DNA of 64,000 nucleotides from Candidatus Xianfuyuplasma coldseepsis. GTDB lineage: Bacteria > Bacillota_I > Bacilli_A > Izemoplasmatales > Izemoplasmataceae. Location of the stretch: NCBI RefSeq assembly GCF_014023125.1, contig NZ_CP048914.1:620001-684000 (forward strand), in the 5' to 3' direction. The notes below the pieces were generated by a model. That model ran no database searches. It saw nothing but the letters and a program-made list of their open reading frames with translations, and was not told the DNA's origin. The position numbers and the translations under genes were made by a program. The stretch's first letter is position 1. The number at the start of each line of letters is the position of its first letter. Positions 26,864-35,814 of this stretch are shown in pieces.

Positions 26864-27792
26864 GCTTTAACATCCTTTCTTGCTGCAATCCATTGATCCA
26901 CTTGTTGAAGTGTATTCTCCATGCCATCTTGATCTGTAAATGGTGGCATTTCAATCAATAGGAAATCATTTTGTTCGTTCGTTTCTTGTATTTTTTTTCG
27001 TAAAATTAATATACTTTTTGGTCGATTTGAAAACAAACGTTTATCCAACGAGATTAATCCAAATATTTGACCTTTCTTTTGAATTTCTTGTCGAAAGATA
27101 TTGGCTCCTTCTTGTTCAAAGAAATCATTCTCAATAATCGCAAACAGATATCCGTTCTCTCGCAATGCGTCTATATGATGATTTAGTACTTGATACGGCA
27201 TATATGTTCCGTCATTATGAAGCATCATATCCGTAACAATAACATCCATATGTTGGTGGTAATAGGTAAAGGTATCTTGGAAAAACATCGCGTTTTCAAT
27301 GTCCATTAAATCCCCCAAATTTCGAGATAACTGACATTTCAAAAAATCGTTATCGACACCGTATACCATGATATCTTGCTTCAATACATTCGCAATCGTA
27401 TACACCAAATTACCTGAACCAACGAGAGGATCAAAAATGGTTTGCGGCTGTTCTTTGTATAATTTTTGGATAAAATAAGCAATGATCATTCCCATGGTAT
27501 CGGGAGTAATTAACGCATTCGTTGAATACGTGTGCTTATATCCTTTGAGCATTCCTATTTGAACACTTCGGCGAATGTCTTCACGCGAAAACTCCACATC
27601 TACAATCTCTTGTTTCCATGAAATGAAGTCGTTGATATCCTCTTCTTTATACTCATCCTTCATCTCATCATCTAACAATAAATTGAATGCTTCATTCATT
27701 CCTTCTAAATACGGCTTCTTATATTCACGATACAACCGATCTGCAATCCGATCGTAATAATCGTAAAATCGCTCAATATTTGATTGATCCAT
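26860..27792 (-). CDS. ytxK: YtxK-like class I SAM methyltransferase-fold protein
   Basis: This 310-residue protein has the N-terminal helical domain and SAM-binding core of N6-adenine DNA methylases: FDPLVGSGNLVYTIA (motif I, about residue 120) and VYGVDNDFLKC. At the place of the catalytic NPPY motif it reads VIVTDMMLHND, so methyl transfer to DNA is doubtful. It precedes and overlaps ackA, exactly as B. subtilis ytxK does, which supports the name. The ATG at 27792 is preferred over a GTG four codons upstream. Its role is unknown. Confidence 0.75.
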   Translation of the reverse strand: MDQSNIERFYDYYDRIADRLYREYKKPYLEGMNEAFNLLLDDEMKDEYKEEDINDFISWKQEIVDVEFSREDIRRSVQIGMLKGYKHTYSTNALITPDTMGMIIAYFIQKLYKEQPQTIFDPLVGSGNLVYTIANVLKQDIMVYGVDNDFLKCQLSRNLGDLMDIENAMFFQDTFTYYHQHMDVIVTDMMLHNDGTYMPYQVLNHHIDALRENGYLFAIIENDFFEQEGANIFRQEIQKKGQIFGLISLDKRLFSNRPKSILILRKKIQETNEQNDFLLIEMPPFTDQDGMENTLQQVDQWIAARKDVKA

Positions 27793-27808
27793 ACGTATCA
27801 CCAAGTCA

Positions 27809-27837
27809 ATTATAATCGAACAAACCAGCTTTGTCTA
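27809..27837 (-). promoter_or_regulatory. Promoter of ytxK-ackA
   Basis: On the minus strand TAGACA (27837-27832), a 17-base spacer and TATAAT (27814-27809) are visible, divergent from the yidD promoter. Confidence 0.6.
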
Positions 27838-27852
27838 ATGTAATCACTTTTC

Positions 27853-27881
27853 TTGTGATAACCATGTTATTTTGGTATTAT
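27853..27881 (+). promoter_or_regulatory. Promoter of yidD-bcp
   Basis: TTGTGA (27853-27858), a 17-base spacer and TATTAT (27876-27881) precede the yidD ribosome-binding site GAGGAGGTG. Confidence 0.6.
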
Positions 27882-27901
27882 TTATACGAGGAGGTGTCAC
27901 A

Positions 27902-28147
27902 ATGCGGAAAGTCATGATTCGGTTAATTGAATGGTATCAACGACAGTCGAAAAACACCAATCCAACCTGTCGGTATCACCCCACATGTAGCAATTACGCC
28001 AAGGAAGCTTATCAAACGCGTAATTTTTTCGTTGCTACTTTTCTGAGTAGTTGGCGAATTCTTCGATGTAACCCACTTTCCAAAGGTGGCTACGATCCTG
28101 TTCCAAAACCACGAAAAGAAAGGACACATGATCATGAAATATCTTGA
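27902..28147 (+). CDS. yidD: Membrane protein insertion efficiency factor YidD
   Basis: This 81-residue protein carries the YidD hallmark [15 protein letters not shown] and the ending [17 protein letters not shown]. YidD is a small, membrane-attached basic protein that helps YidC/Sec insert membrane proteins. Its usual partners rnpA and yidC are absent here; instead it overlaps bcp by 14 bases. The start follows GAGGAGGTGTCACA. Confidence 0.9.
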   Translation: MRKVMIRLIEWYQRQSKNTNPTCRYHPTCSNYAKEAYQTRNFFVATFLSSWRILRCNPLSKGGYDPVPKPRKERTHDHEIS

Positions 28148-28571
28148 TATCACATTACCTGCAAGTGATGATAAGAGTTACTCACTGCGCGATTTTAACG
28201 GACACAAAGTTGTGTTATATTTTTATCCCAAAGACAATACATCAGGATGCACATTAGAAGCCAAAGATTTTACACAATTACAACAAGAGTACCTCGACAA
28301 AGGCTACAAAATTATTGGTGTATCTCGTGATAGCGTGAAATCACACAAGAACTTTATCACGAAACAGGAACTAAATCTCTTATTACTCAGTGATCAAGAC
28401 GAAGAACTTGTCAAAGCGTTTGATGTACTGAAAGAAAAATCAATGTATGGACGCAAGTACATGGGAATCGTCCGCAGTACCTTTGTCCTGGATGAACAAG
28501 GCGGTATTGTTAAAGAGTATCGCAATGTGAAAGCCAAAGGTCACGCTGAAACACTATTAAACGAATTATAA
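28134..28571 (+). CDS. bcp: Thioredoxin-dependent thiol peroxidase (Bcp/PrxQ)
   Basis: This 145-residue peroxiredoxin reduces peroxides using thioredoxin. The peroxidatic cysteine lies in [16 protein letters not shown]; the Cys five residues later seen in two-Cys PrxQ is replaced (LEAKD), so it is probably a one-Cys type. AAAGGA lies nine bases before the chosen ATG at 28134; another in-frame ATG six bases upstream is too close. It overlaps yidD and ends at a bidirectional terminator. Confidence 0.88.
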   Translation: MKYLDITLPASDDKSYSLRDFNGHKVVLYFYPKDNTSGCTLEAKDFTQLQQEYLDKGYKIIGVSRDSVKSHKNFITKQELNLLLLSDQDEELVKAFDVLKEKSMYGRKYMGIVRSTFVLDEQGGIVKEYRNVKAKGHAETLLNEL

Positions 28572-28600
28572 AAAAATCAGTCCGAGACTGATTTTTTTTA
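28571..28600. terminator. Bidirectional terminator
   Basis: AAATCAGTC/GACTGATTT forms a stem with a three-base loop, flanked by A and T runs, between convergent bcp and the antiporter gene. Confidence 0.9.
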
Positions 28601-29869
28601 CACTCGAATTTCGTTGGATTGTTCCAAAGAGAATTTGACACCAATTGGTCCAAATAACTCATAAACTAAGGTAGCAATTAAGACCACGATAAGAATGGTA
28701 ATACCGTCTTCTCCAAAGTCTGTTTTTGCTTGATACGCCATCCCAAGGGCAACCCCTGCTTGTGGTAACAAACATAGTCCAAGATACCGTTGAACACTGC
28801 GGTGTGAACCCATAATTTTGGCACCAAGTAATGCGCCACCCATTTTACCAACAATCCGAAAGAGGATATAAATGGCGGTAATACCAATCAGACTTCCGTA
28901 GGCAACATTCGTATTTTCACTAAAGGCAACAACCAGTTCCGCTCCAGCTAGTGTGAAGAATGCGACAAGAATTGGTGCACTGAACTGTTCGACACTTAGA
29001 TTCACATCGTGTGCACGTACCCGCGATAAATTATTTGTCAGAATCACACCCATAATCATTGGGGTTAAGATTGGGGATAAATGAATTTGCATCTCACCGA
29101 TATGAAATCCCATTTTCGCTAGTGCTACAGTAACAAATACTGCAAACACACTAACGCCAAGGAATACTTCTTCTTTTTGATTATCTTTACTGCTAATCTT
29201 TTTAATCATCAGCGCAGATAGAAATCCAACTAGTCCTCCGACAATCGCCGAAGCTACTAATTCAATAAGTGGTCCTTCCAACGTTTCCATAACGGATAAT
29301 CCAGCACCTGTATTCATCGAATCAGCTACAGCTAGCAAAATCCCGAATAAGATAATCCCAACTGCATCATCCATTCCAACCAAAGGAAGTAAGGTATCGG
29401 TTAATGGTCCACGAGCTTTGTATTTTCTGGTTAATAACATAATCGGTGCCGGTGCAGTAGCTGTTGCAATTGCTCCTAAAACAAGGGCAATCGGTAGGGA
29501 CACACCGATAATCAATATCCCAAGAATTGTCACAACCGAAGCAGCAACGGCCTGAATAATGGTTATAACAACAACTTCTTTACCTGATTTTTTTAATTTT
29601 CCAAATTCCAGTTCTGTACCGATTCCAAAGGCAATAAAACCTAAGGCAACACTTGATACAATCGCTAGATGTTCGACAATTTCGCCGAGGTCGATTAATA
29701 CAAGTCCTAATCCTATGAAGACACCTATAATAATATATCCGGTGATGTGAGGTAATTTAATTTTTTCAAAAAAGCGTCCTGCATACAATCCAAACAATAA
29801 AACAATGGCTAAAACTAGCAATGCTTCATAGGTGAACGACGCTTCACTACTGATGATTTGATGAAACAT
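28598..29869 (-). CDS. Kef/CPA2-type cation:proton antiporter 1
   Basis: This 423-residue membrane protein has 11-13 hydrophobic segments and CPA2 signatures: GAIATATAPAPIMLL in the unwound-helix region and LVGMDDAVGIILF with the ion-binding Asp pair. It has no C-terminal TrkA-N/KTN domain, unlike KefB/C. It should exchange Na+ or K+ for protons across the cytoplasmic membrane. It is clearly related to the next gene upstream (29984-31297), so the pair probably arose by tandem duplication and may form a heterodimer, since CPA antiporters are dimers. Confidence 0.85.
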   Translation of the reverse strand: MFHQIISSEASFTYEALLVLAIVLLFGLYAGRFFEKIKLPHITGYIIIGVFIGLGLVLIDLGEIVEHLAIVSSVALGFIAFGIGTELEFGKLKKSGKEVVVITIIQAVAASVVTILGILIIGVSLPIALVLGAIATATAPAPIMLLTRKYKARGPLTDTLLPLVGMDDAVGIILFGILLAVADSMNTGAGLSVMETLEGPLIELVASAIVGGLVGFLSALMIKKISSKDNQKEEVFLGVSVFAVFVTVALAKMGFHIGEMQIHLSPILTPMIMGVILTNNLSRVRAHDVNLSVEQFSAPILVAFFTLAGAELVVAFSENTNVAYGSLIGITAIYILFRIVGKMGGALLGAKIMGSHRSVQRYLGLCLLPQAGVALGMAYQAKTDFGEDGITILIVVLIATLVYELFGPIGVKFSLEQSNEIRV

Positions 29870-29949
29870 GGTAACATCTTCTTTCCTATTTATATAATCA
29901 CGACAAGTATTTTACTCCTCGAACCAATAAATTTCAAGGGTTTATTCAA

Positions 29950-29985
29950 AAAAAAGGCTTCCAAGAGGAAGTCCTTTATTTTTTT
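29950..29985 (-). terminator. Terminator between the two antiporter genes
   Basis: On the minus strand AAGG(A)CTTCC/GGAAGCCTT forms a stem with one bulged base and a TCTT loop, followed by eight Ts. Readthrough could still reach antiporter 1. Confidence 0.75.
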
Positions 29986-31297
29986 AGTCCCAATCACCTA
30001 CTGCAGCATCAATTTCTCCAGCCTTACCAAGTGCCGCTTTTACAATAACTAAACCAAATACTTCATAAATTACAGTGGCTGCTAGAACAATGGTCATAAT
30101 CGCAGCCCCAATTTCAATAAATGGCAGTAACGCCTCCGTGGTCTCAAACCGCAGTTGCGTTGTAAGTGCCATATCAATCGCAACTCCCGCCTGAGGGATA
30201 AGAGTGAACCCAAGGTATTTGATAACCGTTGGTGGAGCTTTTACACCTTTTGCACTAACATAGGCACCGGAGACTTTACCAAGTACTCGGGTTAATAAGT
30301 AAATGACGCCAAGTATCCCAATTTTTACAAGCAGGGACAACTGTAGTTCCGCACCAGCAATCGTGAAGAACGCTAGTAAGATAGGTGCACTAAATAAATC
30401 GGTTGTTTGTGTTAAACGATGTTCGTACTTTTCATCAATCGAATTTGTTAAGACAATCCCAATCGTCATCGGCAGTAATATAGCTGAAGCATGTACGGCT
30501 TGTCCAATCCCAATTCCAGCAAAGACAAAACCAATAATTACCATCATTAAGAATTGATCACTCTCTCGATTGAATTTCTTGGCAATCAACGTTACTGCAA
30601 ATCCAATCAAGGCCCCAAATGCTAGACTAAAGAAGATCTCTTTTGCGGGATCAAGTAACATATGAGACAGACTCACAGGACCACTCAATAAGGATGTTCC
30701 GAAAGATAACATCACCGCAAAGAGCATAATTCCAATCGCATCATCCAAGGCTACCAATGGAAGTAGTACATCCGTAACAGGTCCCTTTGTGCGATAACTC
30801 TTAACGACCGCAACAATTGGTCCCGGTGCTGTTGCGGTGGCAATTGCTCCGAGAATTAAGGCGTATGTCCAGACATGATCTTTCCCCGTAAGAATCAGAT
30901 ACAGGGCAACTGCTAAACACACCATAACCGCTGTAGAAAATGCTTGTGATATGGTAATTATCGTAACCTGTTTACCAGTTTTCTTGAGTTTTGAAAATCG
31001 TAGTTCAAGACCAATTGTATATCCGATAAATCCAATGGCGACCTGTCGAATAATCGTAAAGGATTTTACCATTTCGTGCGATAGTAATTGTAAAACACTG
31101 GGTCCAATCAAAATCCCAATAAGAATATAACCAGTAACCCGTGGAAACTTAATTAGATTAATTAATTTTCCACCTAAAATACCAAATAATATTAGTACGG
31201 ATACACCGAATATGGGATTCTCATATAAATGTTCGAGTATAACGGCTATTCCGGATGCTTCCTCCGTTGTTGATAACAACATATCCATCATCGCCAT
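29984..31297 (-). CDS. Kef/CPA2-type cation:proton antiporter 2
   Basis: This 437-residue protein parallels antiporter 1 along its whole length (LKFPRVTGYILIGILIGPS; GAIATATAPGPIVAV; LVALDDAIGIMLF). The Asp pair of the ion site is intact and there is again no regulatory cytosolic domain. Its first 10 bases overlap the end of the degenerate GGDEF-EAL gene, so its translation is probably coupled to that protein. Several ATG codons lie at the start (residues 1, 3, 4 and 6); the first is kept but not proven. Confidence 0.85.
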   Translation of the reverse strand: MAMMDMLLSTTEEASGIAVILEHLYENPIFGVSVLILFGILGGKLINLIKFPRVTGYILIGILIGPSVLQLLSHEMVKSFTIIRQVAIGFIGYTIGLELRFSKLKKTGKQVTIITISQAFSTAVMVCLAVALYLILTGKDHVWTYALILGAIATATAPGPIVAVVKSYRTKGPVTDVLLPLVALDDAIGIMLFAVMLSFGTSLLSGPVSLSHMLLDPAKEIFFSLAFGALIGFAVTLIAKKFNRESDQFLMMVIIGFVFAGIGIGQAVHASAILLPMTIGIVLTNSIDEKYEHRLTQTTDLFSAPILLAFFTIAGAELQLSLLVKIGILGVIYLLTRVLGKVSGAYVSAKGVKAPPTVIKYLGFTLIPQAGVAIDMALTTQLRFETTEALLPFIEIGAAIMTIVLAATVIYEVFGLVIVKAALGKAGEIDAAVGDWD

Positions 31298-32592
31298 TTC
31301 CGTTTCTTCGCTGTTTTGAGATAGTCGACAAATTCATCTTCTACCACTGCACGACAGAAGTAATTCCCGGTCGCGATATTAACCCCAAGTTCTCGAATCA
31401 AGTCCAAATCTTTCTTGTTCTCAACACCGGTAGAAACAACTGATAAATCAAACTTTTTACTAATGTCAACAAAAAACTTATAGACAGCCATCATATGGAT
31501 ATATTCTTCACTTTTATTCACTTCTTCTAATAATGTTTCCGACAGTTTTAATACATCAACTTTCAAGTCCGCCAAATAACTTAACGACGATGTTGTATTC
31601 GAGTAATGATCCAATACCATAACAAATCCAAGCTCATATAGATTTTGAACTTTTTTATAGGCATTGTGATCGGTAATATAGTTTTCACGTATTTCAATAA
31701 TGACGTCGCGAGCAGAAACTTCATAGGTTGTTAAAATATTCATAATATCTTTAATTTCAATACGTAATAATGTATGCAATGACAAGTTTACTCCGGCTTT
31801 AAAACGTTTTGAAAGCTTGATGTCTTTTCGATCTTGCAAGGAGCGATAAAAGCGTATCGCATCGTCAAATATCTTCATTTCTAAATCATAAATGATACCA
31901 GTCCATTCCGCAATTTCAAGATAATCATGAGGCTTCAATAATTCCCCGTTTAAAATCCATCTTGATACCGCTTCAAACCCGATCACTTCACCGTTGAATG
32001 TATCGACAAATGGGCGATATTTCGCAAAGAAATCACCGGAATCGTGTGCTTCATAAATATGATGTTCAATTTCTTTGATACGGCGATATCGTTCTTTGTG
32101 TTCTTTGGTCGCATAGATCAACGTATTGCGTCCCATCGATTTCGTTAAGTCGATTGTAATATGTGCTAACTTTAAAATATCGTAGAGGCTATCCCCTTTG
32201 AATTCATCATAATCAATGACACAAACCGATGCATTAATCACATATTGAATGTGATGATGCTTAAATGGGGTTTTTAAGATTCGTTGTAATTCCGATGGTT
32301 CGCAGATGTATTGGCTTGTTGTTACCAACATAAACTGGTCGTTCCCAACGCGATAAACACTTGATTTGCCACAATAATCTTGTAATACTCCTGCAAGGGA
32401 TACCAACATATCTTCTACTGTATCGATACCAAAAATGATGTTCATTCGATTGAAGTCATCAATATCGACATAAATAAAATGCATCCCAGTTAAATCTTGA
32501 TTTTGATATTCCCGATAGAGACCTTTTAAATTGGGTAATCCTGTTAAATCATCGATGTACATGTTGTAGTTGAAGTCCATTTCAAAAACCAT
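31288..32592 (-). CDS. Degenerate GGDEF-EAL protein
   Basis: This 434-residue cytoplasmic protein has a GGDEF-like domain (DDLTGLPNLKGLYREY ... YRVGNDQFMLV, residues about 10-160) followed by an EAL-like domain (residues about 175-425). The signature GGDEF is GNDQF. In the EAL domain the motifs read FEAVSRW, GVNLS, EIREN, LDHYS (for DDFG), DVLKL and STGVEN (for EGVE), so several metal ligands are replaced. Both activities, cyclic-di-GMP synthesis and breakdown, are probably lost, leaving a binding or scaffold protein. It has no membrane segment or N-terminal sensor. AGGAGAGGTGAT precedes the ATG at 32592. It overlaps antiporter 2. Confidence 0.85.
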   Translation of the reverse strand: MVFEMDFNYNMYIDDLTGLPNLKGLYREYQNQDLTGMHFIYVDIDDFNRMNIIFGIDTVEDMLVSLAGVLQDYCGKSSVYRVGNDQFMLVTTSQYICEPSELQRILKTPFKHHHIQYVINASVCVIDYDEFKGDSLYDILKLAHITIDLTKSMGRNTLIYATKEHKERYRRIKEIEHHIYEAHDSGDFFAKYRPFVDTFNGEVIGFEAVSRWILNGELLKPHDYLEIAEWTGIIYDLEMKIFDDAIRFYRSLQDRKDIKLSKRFKAGVNLSLHTLLRIEIKDIMNILTTYEVSARDVIIEIRENYITDHNAYKKVQNLYELGFVMVLDHYSNTTSSLSYLADLKVDVLKLSETLLEEVNKSEEYIHMMAVYKFFVDISKKFDLSVVSTGVENKKDLDLIRELGVNIATGNYFCRAVVEDEFVDYLKTAKKRKWR

Positions 32593-32673
32593 CGCTATCA
32601 CCTCTCCTTACTAGTATAACAAAAAAGCGTGTTGACATCTATATAAAGATGTTCGAATCCATGAAAATGAGCA

Positions 32674-32700
32674 CAAAAAAAAGACAATTTTCATTGTCTT
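32674..32700 (-). terminator. Terminator of the tRNA cluster
   Basis: On the minus strand AAGACAAT/ATTGTCTT forms an 8-bp stem with a GAAA loop, followed by eight Ts. Confidence 0.85.
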
Positions 32701-32710
32701 GATTTTTCAC

Positions 32711-32795
32711 TGGTGCGGGTGACAGGACTTGAACCTGCACTCCGAAGGAACTAGATCCTAAGTCTAGCGCGTCTGCCAATTTCGCCACACCCGCA
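32711..32795 (-). tRNA. tRNA-Leu (anticodon TAG)
   Basis: The minus strand folds into a class II tRNA: acceptor TGCGGGT/ACCCGCA, long variable arm, anticodon loop CTTAGGA giving TAG (reads CUA/CUN), T-loop GTTCAAG and an encoded CCA (32713-32711). The anticodon stem CTAGA/TCTAG is perfect. Confidence 0.95.
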
Positions 32796-32797
32796 AG

Positions 32798-32872
32798 TGG
32801 CTGGGCTAGATGGATTCGAACCATCGGTCCCGGAGTCAAAGTCCGGTGCCTTAACCGCTTGGCCATAGCCCA
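32798..32872 (-). tRNA. tRNA-Gln (anticodon TTG)
   Basis: Acceptor TGGGCTA/TAGCCCA, anticodon stem CCGGA/TCCGG around CTTTGAC (anticodon TTG), T-loop GTTCGAATC and encoded CCA (32800-32798). It lies two bases from tRNA-Leu in the same transcript. Confidence 0.95.
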
Positions 32873-32877
32873 TCTTA

Positions 32878-32954
32878 TGGGGCGACCGATGAGAATCGAA
32901 CTCACGAATGCCGGAGCCACAATCCGGTGCGTTAACCACTTCGCCACGATCGCC
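32878..32954 (-). tRNA. tRNA-His (anticodon GTG)
   Basis: Acceptor GCGATCG/CGGTCGC, anticodon stem CCGGA/TCCGG around TTGTGGC (anticodon GTG) and encoded CCA. The extra G at position -1 is encoded at 32954 and can pair with the discriminator C73, the identity feature of tRNA-His. Confidence 0.95.
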
Positions 32955-33064
32955 GTATCTTCTTCCAAAAAAGAGACTATATACATTGTATTCAAAAGGC
33001 TATGAATTGTCAAGTTATTTCAATTACATTTTACCGTGTTCAATGGAAAAATCCAAACAGATTA

Positions 33065-33093
33065 TTGGATTTTTGTGGATTTTACGTTATAAT
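33065..33093 (+). promoter_or_regulatory. Promoter of the LtaS-like gene
   Basis: TTGGAT (33065-33070), a 17-base spacer and TATAAT (33088-33093). Confidence 0.65.
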
Positions 33094-33117
33094 ATATTGC
33101 ACGAAAGAAGTGATACG

Positions 33118-35067
33118 ATGAAAGACACATTACGACAATCGTTTAATTTACTATTATTCTACCTCTTCAGTATCGTATATCTAGAGGTATTATTTAAAAT
33201 ACGCGTCCTTAATTTTCAGTTTGACAGTGATCTTTTTCGCATTGTCATTTTTAGTTTGTTCTATAGTTTTTTGTTCTTGTTTATTCTTAAATTCTTCGGT
33301 GAAAAGACCGTTAAAACTGTGACGTACGTATTAGTTGTTTTGATTACGTTCTTATATTTTAATCAAGAAATCTACAGTTCCTTTGTTGAGGGATTCTATT
33401 CGATAACTGTTATTGGTGATTTTACCGCAGGATTATCTTTTTTTAGTGATTATCTCGAGTCGATACGATTGGGACATATCGCCTATCTATTACCCATCGC
33501 TTCACTCATTGCCTTAGATTACTTTAAACTAAAATTCTTCCATATTGAATATTGTGGTTTAAAGCAACCACTATACTTCTTACTACTATCCTTCTTATTT
33601 TATTTTGGTGCCTTACAAACCGTAAGTGATGAATCGATAATTCGAAACCAAGACGGTGAAATCATCACCATTGAAAATGTTGGGACATTGTTATCGTACA
33701 GTGATTTAGATCTCTACACCTATATGTATAATTCACAAGATGCATTAAAGAAATTCGGATTATTAACCTATACCCAGCGCGACTTCATGCAGTTATTCCG
33801 AAACGATCCAATCAGTCCCCAAGCATATGAAGTGCTGATTGAAGACTTCATCAATAATCAACCCGGTCACATTGTCAATGCTCACTCTAATATATTTGAT
33901 GATAAAAACTTTATTCTGATTATGGCGGAAAGTCTAGATACTTTCGCGATTAACGAAACCCTCACACCAACCTTGTATCGTTTAAAAACGGAATATGCCT
34001 ACTTTGAAAACTATTATTCACCATTATATTATCGTTCCACAGCAGATAGTGAGTTCCTTGTACAAACATCCATGTATCCGGATAAAAACGTTACATTAAG
34101 CATGGATGCATATATGGAAAACACCTTCCCGAATACCTTACCCAAATTATTTAAAGAACAGGGATACACAACCTACTCGTTCCATAATTATTTCGACTAT
34201 TTTTATCCTCGTGGTGATTTTCATCTCCAAACCCTTGGGTACGATCAATTTTGGGGAAGTGAAGAACTTGGTATTACAACTGGATTTGATCCCGATCGTG
34301 TGATTGTCGATCATATTTGGCAAAGCGACTACGATATGATGAAACGCATTGTTCCGAAATTCATTAATGATGACAAATTCTTTGTAAATATCCTTACCGT
34401 AAGCGGACACTTCAACTACGCGGAAACCCATGAAATAGCACGGCCCGACTACGTTGAAGCCGTACAGGAATATTTGGATAATCTAGAAGAACCGGTTGAA
34501 TATAGCGATCAAATTCTATATTACCTTGCGGTACATATGGAAGTGGATCGGGCTGTTCAGTATCTCATCGATGAGCTAGAAAATGCTAACAAATTAGACG
34601 ATACCGTAATTATGATTTTTGGTGATCATTATGCCTATGGTATTGATAATGAAGATATTTGGGCCTACGACGATGAATATAAAACCGATAATGATGAACT
34701 TGAACTTCATAACGTTCCCTTAATGATTATGTCCAACTCCACTCAAATGCGAGGCATCAAAACAGCGTATGCTTCGACCATTGATATTACCCCAACGGTA
34801 TCCAATTTATTTGGATTGAATCTCAATTATAAACAAGTGTTTGGAAATGATATATTCGCGATTAATGAACATATCGTACGGTTCGCAGATGGTAGTTTTA
34901 TCAGCTCTGATTTTCGATATGATGCCCTTAGTGAAAACTACATCATTAACGATGAAACGATTAGTGAACAATATATTTATCAGATTAATCAGAATCTGAT
35001 GAACAACTACATGTATAATCTTTTGATGTTAGAATATGACTACTTTAAAGAAGACACCGAAGAATGA
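33118..35067 (+). CDS. LtaS-type membrane sulfatase/phosphoglycerol transferase
   Basis: This 649-residue protein has about five N-terminal membrane segments (residues 10-225) and an extracellular sulfatase-fold domain. Metal and catalytic positions are visible: IMAESLDTF (first ligand Glu), YRSTADSEF containing the nucleophile Thr as in LtaS (TxDxEF), and FGDHYAYG (Asp-His pair). LtaS-family enzymes polymerise glycerol phosphate onto a glycolipid anchor to make lipoteichoic acid; phosphoglycerol or phosphoethanolamine transferases are alternatives. AAAGAAGTGAT precedes the ATG at 33118; the longer in-frame extension would run through the tRNA-His gene and is rejected. A glycolipid-type glycosyltransferase is encoded nearby on the other strand. 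Confidence 0.85.
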   Translation: MKDTLRQSFNLLLFYLFSIVYLEVLFKIRVLNFQFDSDLFRIVIFSLFYSFLFLFILKFFGEKTVKTVTYVLVVLITFLYFNQEIYSSFVEGFYSITVIGDFTAGLSFFSDYLESIRLGHIAYLLPIASLIALDYFKLKFFHIEYCGLKQPLYFLLLSFLFYFGALQTVSDESIIRNQDGEIITIENVGTLLSYSDLDLYTYMYNSQDALKKFGLLTYTQRDFMQLFRNDPISPQAYEVLIEDFINNQPGHIVNAHSNIFDDKNFILIMAESLDTFAINETLTPTLYRLKTEYAYFENYYSPLYYRSTADSEFLVQTSMYPDKNVTLSMDAYMENTFPNTLPKLFKEQGYTTYSFHNYFDYFYPRGDFHLQTLGYDQFWGSEELGITTGFDPDRVIVDHIWQSDYDMMKRIVPKFINDDKFFVNILTVSGHFNYAETHEIARPDYVEAVQEYLDNLEEPVEYSDQILYYLAVHMEVDRAVQYLIDELENANKLDDTVIMIFGDHYAYGIDNEDIWAYDDEYKTDNDELELHNVPLMIMSNSTQMRGIKTAYASTIDITPTVSNLFGLNLNYKQVFGNDIFAINEHIVRFADGSFISSDFRYDALSENYIINDETISEQYIYQINQNLMNNYMYNLLMLEYDYFKEDTEE

Positions 35068-35093
35068 AAAAAAGCGGCTATGCCGCTTTTTGT
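35066..35093. terminator. Bidirectional terminator
   Basis: AAAAAGCGGC/GCCGCTTTTT forms a 10-bp stem with a TAT loop between convergent genes. Confidence 0.9.
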
Positions 35094-35809
35094 TTGTCTT
35101 GATATCGTTTCGCTATATAGTACAAGATGAAGAAGGTAATAAGTAGGACAATCTCGAAACTGATAAAGTGGAATGGAAATGGACCAAATACACCTTCAAC
35201 ATCGTCGGGAGCCCCCATGGTAAACATAAAGTTTGCGTCGGGATAAATACCGGTGCGGTCTAAGAGGATATTAACAGGCAACATTCCAAAGCCCAATATG
35301 TTGGTGATCAGAATGCCCATCCATGTTTTTCGTAATGTGATAGTATACTTATAATTTACCAGGTAATAAATCGGCAACATAATAATGACGCTATGGGCAA
35401 TGATAAACTCATAGAACCGAAACCGATTATATCCTGCGTGATCCAACTCTGGAATGGCAAAGGTTACAATCCCACCAATAATTCCTGAAAAGAATAAATA
35501 ATTAAATACTTTTTCATTATTTGTAAAGAGTAGGATAATTGCTAAAAAGTAGCTGATGGAGCATAGGTGGAGCGGTAAGTATAAATGTCCACCAATGGTA
35601 TCAATTGTAATTAATGTAATCAACATTACAATGAGAAAACTACCAAATCCATATCGGATTTGTTTTTCATATGGAGATTGATAAATCCTCTTGTGGAAAA
35701 TAAAGAAGAGGATAAATAATATGGCAGTTAGACCAAGCATCAATACATGCATTGATGTATACATATCGAATTTTACTGCTGGATCGTATGCGTATTCAAA
35801 GAAACTCAT
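35078..35809 (-). CDS. YwaF/TMEM164-like integral membrane protein A
   Basis: This 243-residue protein has six to seven membrane segments and the YwaF (TIGR02206) features: GGHLYLPLHLCSISYFLAIILL with a His-containing helix, and a helix with FYEFIIAHSVIIMLPIYY. Human TMEM164 of the same fold family is an acyltransferase acting on ether lipids, but bacterial members are uncharacterised. The ATG at 35809 is preceded by AAAGGG. It overlaps the glycosyltransferase gene by a few bases; a second member of the family is encoded on the other side of that gene. Confidence 0.75.
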   Translation of the reverse strand: MSFFEYAYDPAVKFDMYTSMHVLMLGLTAILFILFFIFHKRIYQSPYEKQIRYGFGSFLIVMLITLITIDTIGGHLYLPLHLCSISYFLAIILLFTNNEKVFNYLFFSGIIGGIVTFAIPELDHAGYNRFRFYEFIIAHSVIIMLPIYYLVNYKYTITLRKTWMGILITNILGFGMLPVNILLDRTGIYPDANFMFTMGAPDDVEGVFGPFPFHFISFEIVLLITFFILYYIAKRYQDKQKAA

Positions 35810-35814
35810 TGACA

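Noticed and set aside
32639-33013. ORFs of 124 and 62 codons across the tRNA cluster on the minus strand
   Set aside because: They translate tRNA-Leu, tRNA-Gln and tRNA-His sequence and match no protein pattern.
32908-33117. 70-codon N-terminal extension of the LtaS-like protein
   Set aside because: It would start inside the tRNA-His gene and lie upstream of the promoter; the ATG at 33118 has a ribosome-binding site and begins the first membrane helix region.
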